Assembly: GCF_003286085.1 (NCBI RefSeq)
Contig: NW_020825330.1
Span: 1,488,001 to 1,552,000, forward strand
From: Drosophila persimilis
Taxonomy: Eukaryota; Arthropoda; Insecta; Diptera; Drosophilidae
Direction of reading: 5' to 3'
Length of the DNA: 64,000 bases
Shown here piece by piece: positions 32,602 through 46,904 of the stretch. Position 1 is the first letter of the stretch; every line of letters begins with the position of its first letter. Under the pieces are notes generated by a model. It had not been told where the DNA came from, did not search any database, and saw only the letters and a program-made list of their open reading frames with translations. A program made the translations under genes and the position numbers.

Positions 32602-35199
32602 GTGTGATAGCGGGAGCGGGAGGGGGAATTAGAGATCGAACTCCGACTAATGTGTGTGTGTGCGTCAGTCAGTTTGCTTGGCGTTGGTGTGCGTGTGCGT
32701 GAGCAATTAATGTCTCTTCTTCTGCTTCTGCTTCTGCATCGTATTGATAATTGCTCTTCTGCTCCTGCTCCTGATCTCCGCTTCTCTTAATTTATGAGCC
32801 ATTGCAAGAGAGCGGGTTGGGTGGAGTTGCTTCCTGCTGCTGGTGGCTCTTAAAACTCCCTCCCTGCCCTACCCCCGTGATCCGCTGGCACGCCGCCACC
32901 GCCCGCAGCAATGCATATTTATTGTTTGTCTCATCCCCTCCCCTCCCCCACACTCCTTAAAGCACCAAAAACCCAAAAATCAAAAAAAAATTTAAGAATT
33001 CAACACGCAGTTGCATTTACATTTTGGTTTTTTTTGTTCTCTCGATTCCTGGAACTATTCTCAAAGAATGAAGCGAGAACGAAGCAGAACGGAAAAAGCA
33101 GTAATTGTATGAAAGGAGAGGAGTGGAGTGGAGAGAAGGTAAGGCGAAGCGATAAAGAAATCAACCTCTTTGTGTGTGTGTGTGGGGCCACATATCAAAC
33201 TGCAATTGCCATCCACTGTAATCCCCTCAGTACCCTCTGCCCTGCCCTGACCCCGCACCTTCTGACAAAGGGCAAACCGAAACAAGGCCGTAGGCCAGAA
33301 ATCCACAAAAAAAATGTATGCAAAACAAAACAAAGTTCAGACGAAACCCCCGTTTCAGCCACACAGCCACAGAGCGTATCAAGTGGACTCTCTTCGTGCC
33401 GTGGCCGCCTTCAATTTCTGGCCTCTGGCAAATTGATCCGCGCGCGCACTCTCTTCCGCCGCTCCCGCTCCCGCTTCGCCCTTGCTCTCTTGCTCTTTGC
33501 TCTCTTTGTATTGCAATTTGATTCGTTGTTGTCGCATCGCATCGCGTCGCGCGCGCATGCTCGTTTTCGAAGGTTGAGGTTGGAGTTGAAGTTTGGCTTG
33601 CGGCTGCTGGGGTTTTGGGCTGGGGCTGGAGCTGGAGCTGTAGCGCCCACTGTCATGATCGATCGAACTATGCTTGATGCTCCTTCTCGCTCCCTTTGAG
33701 GTTTAATCAAATTAAATGCAGGAAATGTGCAGTTAAACGAATCCCCCCTCCCCTGCCCCTGGACGGTCTGCCTGGCTACCTAGCTGCCCTTCCTCCCTCC
33801 CTCCAGCACACAGCAGGGGCAGTGTTTCCGAGGAATCTGCTCAATATGTCGCACATCCATCGGCCACACATGTTTGGCATTTGTAGGGTTCGAGGAGAAA
33901 TGCATAAACAGGAAGAGATCACACACACACAGACACACACGTACTGCACACAGCACTCCTTTTGTCTCTATAGAGACAGCAGCGAAAGAGCGAAAGAGAA
34001 GACACCAGACCCCAGACACGGGACACGGGACACACACACGCCGTTTGACAGGCGCTTGACAACAAATTGAGCTATTTCCAAAAAAAGAGAAAAAAGGGAA
34101 GCAGTTGAAGAAGAACAAGAAAACATAAATAGAAAACCTAAACAAAATAAAGCACTGCACTAGCGAGAGCGAGAGATGGAGAGAAAGTTGCGTCATCTGG
34201 CGAGAATTTAAAAGACGATTTGAAATCAATCGATCCGATCCTCCCTCTAGGGAAAGTGAAGCAAACAGACCCCCGATCCCAGCCCCGATCCCACCCCCGC
34301 ACACGCTGCCGCTACACTTTTTGTGGCCCACCGTGCGCGCTCTCCGTAAAAGCTGTGGAAAAACAAAGCAAAGAAAACGAAATCAAAGCAAACGCAGAAA
34401 GATGAATGATTATTTCTTTCTTGTCTGTGCTTTAATGCCGACTAACTGAGACAAAAAATTAGAAAAGGAAAGTTGATTTTCACTTGCAAACCCAAGGGAG
34501 GGGCGGGGAGGTTTCTTTGGGGCAATGCGGAAAATGCCTAGAATGGGAAAATCAGGAATTAATTGGATACCCAGAAAATACTTTTGCCGAAGCGCCCTAG
34601 AGGGGAAATCTGTTTTATAGATGCTAATCGGAAAGTATTTTGGCATATACTTAAAAATATATAGAAAAATACCAACCCCTCCAACTTCTTCGATCCCTTT
34701 CGATCCTCTCTTCGGGCTGCTCTTCGGTGCCTGCCCCTTCCCTTCTCCCCTCCTCCCCTCCTCCTCTCCTCCTGCCATCGCAAGCTGCAGTTAACATTGA
34801 TTAATTCGTTTCGTTTTTGTTTTCGGTGTCTTCGACGCTGTCGCTGTCGCTGTCGTCGTCGCTGTAGCCGCCTGTCTTTTCATTGCTCTTTTCCTGTTGT
34901 TTTCATCTACATACATACATCTTTTCTCGGCTGTTGTTGTTGGTTGTTTCGCTTTTTGACAATTTTCAATTTTCCCTCGCATTTCTCAAAAATCATGTGT
35001 GTGGCAACATGTGTGCGGCTGTGTGCTCCCCTTTTGGCGGCGGCACGGCCCGCCCCAGCATCCATAAGGCCAGTGCATTTCTTTTCTCTATTTCCCTGTG
35101 TGTTTTCTTTTGTATTTCTGTTGTTGTCGGCTTCCCTGCCTCTCTTTTAACCCGATTTTTAGGTTTCGATTTCATTTGCGTGTAGAAATGCATTAACAA

Positions 35200-35234
35200 A
35201 ACACACACACACACGCACACACACACACACACAG
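35200..35234. repeat. AC dinucleotide microsatellite
   Basis: About 17 AC units with one GC interruption. Alternating purine-pyrimidine. Confidence 0.9.
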
Positions 35235-36413
35235 ACACAAGCCCACAACAAATTGGAGTTGTCGCTGGTTCTTGTTGTTGTTGTTTAACCGAGAAAATTG
35301 TCTTCAAAGTTAATTTCTGTGGCCCAAAGAGAGAGACAGAAAAGATAATTGGTAGATCTACTAATGTATGGAATTTTCCGAATTTCTTGCTTTGGTTCTG
35401 TAAAAGTACATGGATCCAGTCTATAAGGAACTATTAATAGTGCTGGAGAGCCAGCAGCCAGGTGTTCAAACAGCCAAAGCGACAGGTGCACTTCTCAGTG
35501 TGTTTCTGTTCCGTTCTGGCTATAAACACAGCCGATTTCCTAGAAAATTCCAACAATCGGAATTATTTTAATTTTTGTTCCATAATTCCCCTGTTCAATC
35601 TTCATTTTCGAACTAGTTCAGGTTCAGCCGCGGTTCAAGTTCTCGCGGCTTTCGACCGTTTTTAATTACTGTTGCCGTTAATCTCTCAATCAGTTAATTG
35701 TTAATTGAAAGATAATCAAATGCTAAACAACGATGAATGACGCTCTGAACCAGCAGAGGTTTATTCCACTCATTCTCCTGCCCCTTCCCCGTTCCCCGTT
35801 CCCACTCCGTTCCTCCATTCCCTTGGAACGCGAATGCGAATCCGAATGGAGAGAACTTTGAACGCCTGCTGCCACTTGAACCACTGCACTTTTGTTGGGG
35901 CAGTCGCGCGTGCCAGATAAGCCTACGAAAAGCGTGTCATGGAAAGGCGGGGAAAGCGCTCTAGTCTCTCTCTCTCTCTCTCTCTGGGGTTCTACCCGCA
36001 TTAATCGCTTGCGTGCAAAGGGCACAAAGCTCTTTTCAAGTCCAGGGGATTATATTCCGCTCGAGAGAAGGGATTTGCAAGGAATAAGAAAGTATATTTC
36101 GTAAAGATTTCAAAACTATCAGGGACAAAAGCGATGGGGAAACGGGTTTCCCCCCATTAATCATGTTAATGGATGGATTCCTAGGTGCAATTTGAAGATG
36201 CAAAAAAGTTCCCATAAGCGAACGGCTACTAGAAATAGAACTAGGGATTGGAACCACCAGATGAAATACACTCAAACGAACCGGAACGTGGCCGCTCTCT
36301 GGTCATCTATCCCTTGGAAAAGGTCAACTACTGTACTGCAACGTGTAAATGCAACGTGCCACCACCCAGGCCACCCACACCACCCACTCTGCCACATAAT
36401 GTTTTCTCTGTGT

Positions 36414-36440
36414 CCCTCTCTCTCTCTCTCTCTCTCTCTC
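36414..36440. repeat. CT dinucleotide microsatellite
   Basis: About 13 CT units; the complementary GA run is a potential GAGA-factor site. Confidence 0.9.
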
Positions 36441-37475
36441 GATGGTGTGTGTTAAGTGTTTTGATGAGCGTGTAATGGGCTCATGCTGCTGTCACGTTTA
36501 ATTGATGGGAAATGTTACTCCCTATTCCCATTCCCATTCCTATCCCTATCCTTATCGTACTCTTGCCTCTGTATGTGTGTGTGTGTGTTGCACGACCCTT
36601 GAATGCGAATTCGAATGCGGGTGTTGCAGCAGGAGAGGGGGTGTCAGAGGGAGGGTCTCTTCACACAATTTTATTCTCACAACTAATTTAGTTTTATTTG
36701 ATTTTACTGTTGTCTGTACCGCCGTTCCACTCCTTCGCCACTCCACCACTCCACTCTCTACGCGTACACCCCGCCACTGTGCCATCCAGTCATTCAGAAG
36801 GGTATTATCATTCTGATGGACAGCTTGGCTCTATCGAAAAACGACCTCTTCGGCGGGAGAATCCCGCTTCATGTGGGAGATCATATACTTCTTCTCTATC
36901 TCTATCTCTATCTCTATCTCTATCTATCCATCCATCTATCGTGTCCCTCTGCCCAAAGGGTACACCAAAATTCGTTAGTTAATTTGGCCTTTGTTTCTGT
37001 TCTTCCTCCTCCTCCCCCTCCGCCCCGCACAGCGACCAGCGACCACTTGTGGTTCATTAAACTAGCAATTTATCCATGGGGATGCTTAAGTTAATGCTAT
37101 ATTTAAGCAGAAGTTAAACTTCCATGCGGGTCATAAATAAATATCGGGAAATCATAGATGCAGGGACTCTCGAGGCGTGAGGCCAAAGGCCCGCCAGTGT
37201 TGTGTAATTGCTTGTCAATTACTGTACTGTTACGGCCGCGAAGAGCTTTTAAACGGAGAATAAAATATTGTTTTGTTCCCCGATCCGATAAACGTTCGAT
37301 ATTTGCTTTAATGAAAATCAAATTAAATGAAAGAAAAGACACAAAAAAGCGTTCTCATGCCGCCGCCTGCTCGAAGGAAAACTTGAATTTAATGTCATTT
37401 GGCCGATAAATCTTTTGGCTCAGATCGGACAAAAATTGGCCAACAAATTGTAATTTACGATGGAAGATGCTGCCT

Positions 37476-37528
37476 CTGCCTGCCTGCCTGCCTGCCTGCC
37501 ACACACAAAAGATGATGATGATGATGAT
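37476..37528. repeat. CTGC and GAT short repeats
   Basis: Tetranucleotide CTGC units at about 37476-37500, then six GAT units at 37511-37528. Confidence 0.8.
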
Positions 37529-38034
37529 GGGGATAGAGAGCTCTGGAAGTCTCCACAATTCCCACGTTCAATTGTTCCACAAGTTGCACACTGTAGTGCC
37601 GCACTCTGGCAGTGGCAGTGGCAGTGGCAGTGTGGCAAGGGCAAGGGTCAGGACTGTGTGTGTGTGTTCCCTCCATTAGAATGTGTGTGGCTGTGTGCCT
37701 CCCTGGTGGCGCCGCTGCTGCTGCTGTTTGGCAGCCTGTTGAGTCGAGTCCAGGACCCTAAATCGTAAATCAACATCACACCACAACACATCCACGGCTA
37801 TAGCATGGGAGCCGAGGCGGGGGGATTCCGATCCCACAATGGGGAAGTGACAATGTCTGTCTCTCTGTCCACCTCCCCCTCCCTCTCCCCCTCACACACC
37901 CACAACACTCCACAGAGAGAATGTCAATCCCCCTGAGAACAATAATTGTGGAAAGACGATGTGTTTGTGTGGAAAATCTGTGGGAACTTCAAAATCCATC
38001 AAAAGCACAAATCGAAGAGATTTTCAGTTGCTTT

Positions 38035-38265
38035 TTTCGATTCTCATCGATAAATTATCGATAAAAATCTGTCGGTTCGATAGTTCGATACAACAAAATA
38101 TGAGTTTTCTTAATAAATAATTTGATGGATCTATCGTTCAATAAATGATAGTTCTTCGATAGATCTTTCGTTCGATTACTGATACTTCCTTTGATATTTT
38201 CTTTGATAACTCTATCCCTCGATAACTGGATCTATCGCTCCATAATTTAACGATGGAATCGACTG
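38035..38265. repeat. CGATA/ATCGAT-rich cluster
   Basis: AT-rich block with repeated ATCGATAAA and TTCGATA words on both strands, including a full TATCGATAA. No clear MITE ends were found. Confidence 0.6.
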
Positions 38266-39269
38266 AAAATCCAAAGCTCTTCCTGGAACCAAAAGAACAG
38301 ACAAGCAGCAACAGCCGCTGACCCTTTCGTAGGGGTCATCCCCATGAGTCAACCTCCCACATAAATTTCCATTATGTCAGCGAACATTTAAAGAGGTGGA
38401 GTGAAAGAGAGAGAGAGAGAGTGCGAGAGAGAGAGAATTTGGTCGACATATCCTCCCCGCCCCCGGTATTTCCCCAGCTCGTATTCCCATGGCCGAATGG
38501 CAGGGAGGCGGAGGCGGAGGCGGAGGAGGTGTAGGACAAGAGTTAGTTGAACTCTTGACCAGCTGTTGCCGCCGCTCAAATGTAATTCACTTAATTTTGT
38601 ACCCCACTCTCGGACTCGCACTCGCACTCCACCTTCCTGCTGGTGGAGCTGCTGCTGGAGCTACTGTGGAGCTACTGTGGAGCTACTGGAGCTGGAGCCA
38701 AATTTTTGCATGTTTCGCACATAAAAAAATATAAAGAAAATAATAAAAAGTAAAGAGTGCGGGTCCGGTCTCCGGTCTCTGGTCTGGTGGCAGCTTCCAA
38801 GTTGCGCCGCCACTTTGTTTATAAATTGTTTTCCACTACTTTTTATTGCCGCCACAAAAACACACAAAACAGTACGTAAATCTTCTCAGTGCTACCCGGA
38901 ATGTGTGCGTTTGGCTAGAGCTTAGAGCCCCTCAGATACAGATTCGGCTTCGGGCTCAAGAGACGAGACGCTGGGCTCCATCAGCCATCAGCCATCAGCC
39001 ATCTCAAACTCCATCTCTCCTCCACTCGGTTTGTATTTTCAAAAGATTTGTATCTTGGATTTTATGACAGTTTCTCGCTCGCTCTCGCTGGCTACGTGAT
39101 TTTGCATGTCGTCCGAGGGGGAGACCCACGGGGCAGCAGCAGGGGCAACGGGGCCAGCAGGGGAACCCACCAACTGGGCAAACACGTACGTACGACAAAT
39201 TTGCAGTTCTCCATGGGGTAGATACCCCTCACCAATGGGGGTATATGTGTTGGGTGGGAGTGAGAGCAC

Positions 39270-39430
39270 ATTTTTCGATTATCTATCGATTTATGTAGGA
39301 ACAAAAGTGTTACAAGCAAATATGCATTAGCTGTGATTCCCTGTGAGTTGTTGCTATCGATTTGTATCGAGAGCCTAACTTGAAGATCGTAATGCAATGA
39401 TCTATCGATTATATATCGATTACTGGGTAC
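39270..39430. repeat. CGATA/ATCGAT-rich cluster
   Basis: CGATTATCTATCGATTTATG-like words at both edges of a 160-base AT-rich stretch. Confidence 0.55.
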
Positions 39431-39642
39431 ACCCCTTCCCATACTCGAATGATATCTCCTGTATCTCGTTCTTATTTTCGTTGATGTTGATTTGTGCTTT
39501 TGCTTCTTTTCGGCTAAATGTCAGTTGGTCGATGGGTTAATGGTGGACTGGACCGAACAATAAAACCCAATAGCAAATAACAGAAAACAAAAGCACCAGT
39601 CAACAAGGAAACAGGGAAACGAGCTAAGTGCACTCCACATAC

Positions 39643-39690
39643 GAGTGCGAAAGCGAGTGCGAAAGCGAGTGCGAAAGCGAGTGCGAGTGC
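39643..39690. repeat. GAGTGCGAAAGC dodecamer repeat
   Basis: Three to four 12-base units followed by GAGTGC hexamers, giving a GAGTGC-rich tract. Confidence 0.8.
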
Positions 39691-41906
39691 GAGTACGGTA
39701 CTCGCCAGTCCCATGTCTCGTGCATATTGTACAATAAATTCAGAAATTCGTTGACACTCTGCTTCTCTGCCCTACCCTCTCCCTCCAGATTGAAAGTCTC
39801 GTCTCTCGTCTCTCGGTTTTCATTTCATTTGCTCTTTGGCGGCTGTACAGCACATACGAGTATGTAGTATTTCTTCCTGTTTTTTCGGGGGAGGCTTCAT
39901 CAATCATGGCACTCGCTGGCCCCAGTCGACGGCGCAGGCGCAAAGGCCAAGTGTTTGACGTACTGTTTGACAAATGTGTGTGAAGGAAGACTCCCCTAGA
40001 GGTTCGATGAAGCGTTGAACAAAATTCACCATCGATCGGATGTTTTCATCGGCGAAATACGGGATTTGTTTTGGGAATCGAAGCATGAAAGTAGCCCCAA
40101 AAAACTCAATGCTCAGCATTATCGATTATCGATTAATGCGATGCTTCGATTGTAGCCAAGAATCTAGTACGGGTTTTGCCTCCTCCTCCTCCTCCTCCCT
40201 CTCTCTGTCTCTCTCTCTCTGGCATTCCACAAAATTTTCGCAATTGAATTTTAGTTGCAATCAAAATCCGAAAATATAACTCGATTTGTGGCATGCAATT
40301 TGGATCAGGGGTAATCGATGCTGAATCCCGTCGAATGTATTTGAATGTTGTACAATATTTGGTGTGAAATTTCGAATGTGATGAATGCATCCCCTTCTAG
40401 AGCTACTCAGCCCCCGCCCCCGCCTCCGCCTCTGCCTCCTCCAGCTTCGGCATCATCATTGTGGGGCATATGGGGCATGTTTCCCATGTAACCAATTAGT
40501 TGGGGCCAGTGTGCCCCCCCGCCCGGTATTTGTGTGTGTGTGTGCCGACAAAGAAAGCTACTGCCAAGCACTACTACCGTTAGGGGGCATCCATCTCCTC
40601 CCCGGCCATCCTCCCTGCTGTTTCTGCCGCTCGTTCCATTCGATTTTAGGTCTGTTCTGGTAACCTGTTAGCTCTCCCTGCGCCTCCCCTGCTCTGTTCT
40701 GCTGCGGTGGCGTTGCCGATGGAAAGACATTAATTACACTCCCGGCCCAATGCTAATGATGGTCCATTCTGATGAGGCATATATAGTGGGGCTAATAGGT
40801 TGCTTGGCTACACCCTCCCACATCCCACCCTGTGCTGTGCTGGGCTGGGCCTCTCGGTTCTGTTCTTGGAAATATATATGTCAAAGCGGGAATGCGATTG
40901 CAGAGACCTAGGGCCCGGGACCCCTGATTCTGGTGCCAGAGCCGGTGCCGGTGTTGAGGGTTCGCCCCTTGTGTGGAATTCTCGTGTCAATTCGTGCTGA
41001 AATTATGGCCCAGCATCGGAGAGGACAGCAGTAGCATTCCTCGTATATTGGGGTCCTCGGTGCGGTTTCCTCGGAATTTTCATTGCACTCAAAGGCGGCC
41101 GTTGTTTCCCGGAGACCAGTAATAATTCCAATAAGCGTGTGCTTCCTGGAGCGGCAGACCAAAAGGCCAATAAGGGTCTGTTTCCTGGAACCCCGCTGTA
41201 CCTGGTGCACCCGCTGCAATCGGTGGCGAGTCCTTGCTTTAAAAGCCTCTGCCCCTGCCTCTGCCCCGGTCTTCGTCTCTATCGTGTTCTTGATTGTCCA
41301 TTTGAGACAGAGACTAACTGGGGGATTTCCTCCTAATTGGCTGCCAAATGAGTCGGACACTAATCGACTCAATTGACACGCCTACTTCCCGCCCGACACC
41401 ACATTCTGGCTGCCGCTCCTTCCGCTTTTCTTCTCCCAATTTGTCTCTAGTTCAAGTTCAACCGAAACGACATGAAGGGGAAACGCCTCAACCAGGGGAT
41501 GACCAAGTGCGAGGAGAGATACCGGAATGGAGAGGGGAGTCAAGCATCGAGATAGAGAACCCTTCACTTACTCTACCCGGCAATCCATCTTAATTATTCT
41601 GTGCAGTGTATCCATTCGCTTATGGGAAATTCGGCTAACGAATGTGCCGCAGCTGGCACCACCGTGCACCGTTCGCAGCTCCGCGATTAGGGGAATGTAG
41701 AGGTGTGTGTAAATCAATTCTTGATACGTTGTTTATGCCACTCCACTCCACTCCACTCTATCGCACATTCGGTTGGCCGGGCGGGCGGGAACTGCGTGCC
41801 CCTTGGGGCCGTGTCACTTTGCTGCGATTTCCGAAACAAACTTTTCAATCAATATTTAATACGAAATCTCTTTATTGATTTATACGATTTTTGTGTGTCT
41901 GGGCGG

Positions 41907-41937
41907 TGGATGGATGGATGGATGGATGGATGGATGG
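41907..41937. repeat. GATG tetranucleotide repeat
   Basis: Seven perfect tandem GGAT/GATG units. Confidence 0.9.
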
Positions 41938-43515
41938 GACGGCCTTGTCCGTTGTTTTTCGTCTATCATTTGATATTCTTTTATTTCGCCTTGTCTTCTA
42001 CTGTAAGTGCCCTTGAACTTTATTTGTTTCTTGATTTCTTGTTGATTGCTACGAATTCAATTGAATGGAAACGAGCGGAATGGAATGGCACTCGAATGGG
42101 AGTTGCTTCTGGACTTTGGAGATTTATTTGCGGCTGACCTTTGGCACACCGCAGTACCCCACCCCACGCCACCCCACGCCACGCCAGGCCACGCCCCTCC
42201 TATTATCATAATCATTATGTTTTCTGTTTTATGTTTATCTCCCTTTTACACTTCCTCCATCGTTTACATAAATTTTCGGTTTATTAGAGGGAAAATCAAT
42301 TTTCTCACTAATTGAATACTTTTTGGGTTTCTATTTTTTCGTTTTGTTTGAGGCGTTGCTCAAAAGATTTGCATAAATGTGCGGTAAATACTCGTTCACT
42401 AAAAAATTTGCCTAATGCGACCTTTGCCCAAACTTCGGACGAGACCCAAGCAAACATAACCTCCAGAGCGACGCTAACCTCAAAGTTTGGCACCTTTAAC
42501 CCTCTTAAGGCCCAGCCCATGGGCCCTCTCGAGAATTGTTTACTTAGGAAGCTTTTCGGTAAAAGATTAAAGCAAATTTCGAAATCGAAATGCGGAACGC
42601 AATTAATAACAGCTCGAATAGATTTAGATATAGATAGAAGTGTGGAACAGGGCAAGATACAAGATACAGCGGGAAGGGATTTGAAGCGGGGGCAAAGGAG
42701 AGGTAATAAGGATATGTGGAAATAGATATCCCACACCCCGGACCCCGATAACTGTAATGCCAGGGGGAAACCAACCGATGGGCGACGCTGCATGATGCGC
42801 GATACGTTATAGCAGGATATCCATGTACCCAACACCAAGTACCTACGGCAGCCCACACTCTTCCATTCTCTTGAGACCTACAATCTGTAAGAGAAAAACT
42901 ATAGGAATACAGATGTGCGCTGCCGCATGACGAAAGGGAAATCTCTCTGCCACTCTCCCACCATGGAATGGAATCGAAATGGAGTCTCTCTTGAGACTCT
43001 TTCTACAGATTGAAGGAAGCACAGAAAGAACTACTGCTGCGAGTAGTGCCTATCATTGCAAAGAGCACAACGGAGTAGGAGTAGGAGGAGGTGTTCGAAT
43101 TGGAGTACAACCGTACAATAAAACCAAAAAGAAACCCAAAACGAAACGGGAACAGAGGGTTCGGCACCCGATGGCCCCCATCGGGGCTGCTGATATCATT
43201 TATCATGCTAATGCCGGGAAATCGGAGCGAGAGAGCTGTGTGGTGTGGTGTGGTGTGTGTGGAAAAGTGGAACGAGCTTTGACACGCATCAACAGAGCAA
43301 TAACAAACAATGGGGACTGGGAACGGGGGAGTAGGAATGGTAATTCCAATGCGAATGTGCGATGGATGGATGGATGGACGGAAGGAGGAAAAGGCTGCTG
43401 CCCCACAGCAGGCAGAACAAAAACAGAACCTGTCAAATGCTTGGCGATTTTCAGATATTTAATCTAAATTTATATTGACAATGTTTTTGCACTAAGCTAT
43501 GCGACAAGTCGGGGC

Positions 43516-43551
43516 TAAATGCTAAATACTAAATACTAAATACTAAATACT
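43516..43551. repeat. AAATACT heptamer repeat
   Basis: Five tandem 7-base units, the first with one change. Confidence 0.85.
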
Positions 43552-44599
43552 AGATGCGGATGGATGGATGGAGGGATGGTTGAATGGATGGGTGCCCTAG
43601 CACTCCCTTTTGTTCGACGGCTTCTACGTGGAACAAACTTTTGCAGAACGAACTTTTCAAGAGAGGAGAGTGGAGAGTGGAGAGAGGGAGAGAGGGAGAT
43701 GGATTTTCCAGTGGAAAAGTCAACAAAAGGCAGTGCCGCCCCACTTGTGGCAGTAATGGTATTGTAATGATGTGTGATAAGAGCCCTGCACTTATCAAAT
43801 TTAAGCGTGCACACACACGTTTCATTATCAATGCCACACAGGCGACAACATCAACAAGAGTGTGGCATGCGTGGCGTGCGGCAACAGAGGACACAGTGTC
43901 ATCCTCCCGACCCAGCACACAGAATGGCCCCGATTGGGGATGGGCTGCAGGCACAACTGTACCGCACTTTGTCCGCCTTGATTGGCGTGTTCCGCACAGC
44001 TGTACCTGTTGATACCTCCATTGTGTGATGGCCACACAGATGCTCGGGTGAAGGGAGAATGGAGAAGGACACAAGTGGCTGTGGACATTTAGCCAAAAGC
44101 CATCCTTTGACCGGGGACGGATTGAAAGTGATTGAATTCGAAAGGAAACATTACATTTTGAATGCAAAGCCAATGATAGAGATTCATAAAAGTGCTAATT
44201 GCGTATTGATTATGTGATTGAAGATAGCCATGCCACGAGGTGGTTGGGGTTATGCTTCCAATGAGTGCACGTAATACAGCAGGGCATACACTCCCACTCT
44301 GGTGGACTCTGCTCATTCGGCACTAATTACTTGCATCTCGCAGTTTAATTGACAATTGCATTCGCTGATAGATTTGCCTTCCCTCAGGCCCCCGCCCCCA
44401 TGTGAATAATGCCAATTGATCGATTTGTGAGCTCACACGACAGTCATTCTGTTTGTTGTTGTGTCATCCATCCAGAGCGGCAGTCCGTCATTCCGGCGCT
44501 CAGTCGATCAGTCGATCAGTGCACCAGGGGCAGGCATTCGATTTGTCATCGTGAGCGTTATTCAGTTCGTCTTGTATGTAGAGCGACATTTGGTCCATC

Positions 44600-44930
44600 A
44601 GTCTGCTAGAAGCGACCCAAAAATACTAGAAAAATACTGAACTGTTTGCGAAAATACTAGAATAATACCAGAATAATCCTGTACGAATAATATGAGTGTA
44701 ATACCAGAATCAAACCTTCATTCAGAGCGACACTAACGATAGAAAAATACCGAGAAATACCAGAATATACAAAAAAAATACTGAAAAGTTTAAAAAACTA
44801 AACACATTCTAGAATAATACTAGACTAATATCAAAAACTAAAATTTCTTTAAAAACACTAGCTTAATACCGCAAAGAATCTTATCGCAGAATAATATCTG
44901 AATAATCCCATAAAAATTCCATTGAATGAT
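44600..44930. repeat. Degenerate AATACTAGAA/AATACCAGAA array
   Basis: About 330 bases built from words such as AATACTAGA, AATACCAGA and AATACTGAA at irregular 10-20 base spacing. Flanking 'GAGCGACA' words at about 44581 and 44727 suggest a partial internal duplication. CAGTCGAT and CAGTC repeats lie on either side (about 44500-44520 and 44986-45046). Confidence 0.6.
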
Positions 44931-46904
44931 ACGTAGGATCGTACATGAAGCCATCAAGTCTGCCGCTCCATCATTCACTGCGGGAGTCAGTCAGGGCTAC
45001 TCGAGTCAGTCCGGCAGTCAGTCCGGCAGTCAGTCAATCAATCATTCACAGATGCTTCGCCCTCATTAATTGGCCTGGCCTCTTGTGCTGTTTTCTGTGT
45101 TTCTGCTGCCACTTGGGTGGCGATTTTGTACGCGTTTTTATATGTACGCCGCACAAGTACTGTACAGAGAAATGCGAAAAACAAGAGCAGGAGCACGCAA
45201 ATTGTTAAATGCAAAACGCCGGACAATTAAGCGATTTCCGTGGCGGGTTGCTGTTTTTGTTTTCACTTGACAACCGTACGACCCCGCTAGGAGCAGTCCC
45301 TGAGAGTGTCGCCTGCTGCGGCGACTCTCGCGCTGCGTCGCAAAAAATACTCGTAATCGCCGGCTTGCAGCTGTCGTCGGCGAGAGATCCCCAGTATCAA
45401 TCGCATGCAGCTGGAACGCAGTTTTCCCATTTGGTTTTTCCTGTGCATCTGACAAAAGCCTCGGTGCAGCAGCCTTTGATATGAGACACAAGCAACCGCC
45501 AGAGCAGCAGCAGCAGCAGCAGCAATGCAGCAAAAAGAAAAAGGCAACCGGCAGTCGGCAGTCGGCAACTTGGAAAAGTGGAAAAAGAGGGCAATGAAAA
45601 TGCCAAGAATTAATTAACAAATTGATAAGTTATTCACTTTACTTCAGTTGAGTTCACTTCACAGTTAGCCGACATCTCCGATTGCCCCACAGAGCGGGAT
45701 GAAGAGAGAGAGAGAGAGAGAGAGAAGTGGGCCCTAAGATGGCAGCACTCTTGATTGTGGGTGCCACAAAAGGGGTCGGGGTCTAGGTTTCTTGTTATCA
45801 AGAAAGTCAGCACAAGAGCTCTCATCTCTCATTAAGTTTCGATTGAGGAAATCGCCCAAGAATTGGCTTTAAGTGTTGATCTTCCGTCTGTCTGTCAGGC
45901 TTTCTATCTGCTCGACTGATGGATGATCAGGCGGAGGGATGATGCGACCCGAGGCAGTGTCAATTGGCAATTGGAACGAACGGAATGAAACGGTTTCGAT
46001 TGGTTCTTTGACACTAGCTCTTCGATTGGTTCCTTTGAGCGTATCTTTAATAGAGAGGTTCCCTATCCAGCCCGAGTTTTCTTTGGCATTCCTTGGGGCA
46101 TGTGCTTTATTCTTTTGCCACAAGATTTGTTGCTTTTTTGTTACCGAAACTGGTTCCAATGAATGCCATTTACGTTGCATCATCTCCACTGGGTAGATGA
46201 TGACGAATTCTATTCACGTATTCTTCCCATCCATTTTGTCCCTCTCTCTCCTCTCTCCTCTCTCTCTCTCTCTGCCTCTCTCCCGGTCGCTTTTCCTTCG
46301 TATTGGGGGGACCCAACCTTCTGTTTGTATTATGATTATTTTTATTATGCGAGCACTGTCAGCGTCAAAACTCTTTGGATTTTGCCATTTTTGCCTGTTT
46401 TTCTGTTTGCCATTTGACTGTCGTCGTGGGGCTTGAGGGGGGGAGTTCCTTTCCTTTCCTTTACTTTACTTCCTTGGCGCTTGGCTTTGCCTCTGCTTCT
46501 GGGATTGTCATCACCATCCATCCGCTTGGGGAACTTCGGTCGCCGATGAGTGGCTGACACATGGCTGATGGAAATTGTTGGCACAACATATTCTTTTATT
46601 CTTTCATCTCCATCCTTCCTGGAGCCCTGCCTTCTGTTTGCCCTTCTATAGAAGTTGGTTCGCATTCCAAGTTCCATGGTGCATGCTCCGCCTCACGACG
46701 AAGGAAAATCTTTGCTCTTCTCAAGTTCATCCGCCAGTCCATCAAAGTGGGCGAGAACTTGACAACTATTTTTACATGTCTCTGCGTCACATAAACCAAA
46801 ATCGAAGCCGCAAAGAGCAGCAGCAGAGGGCTGAAGGGAATACGGCCAGGCGTAGTGGTTGGGGGAGTGTGGGGCAAGTTTACGATAGGCTAAGGTCTTG
46901 CCGA

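Noticed and set aside
32911..33699. 262-codon ATG frame on the + strand
   Set aside because: Runs through homopolymers and Arg/Ala-rich low complexity with no recognisable domain; most likely chance in repeat-rich DNA.
41119..41191. Local duplication of a CCAATAAGSGTSTG...TTCCTGGA unit
   Set aside because: A two-copy, ~49-base-spaced duplication with no sign of function; too ordinary for a finding.
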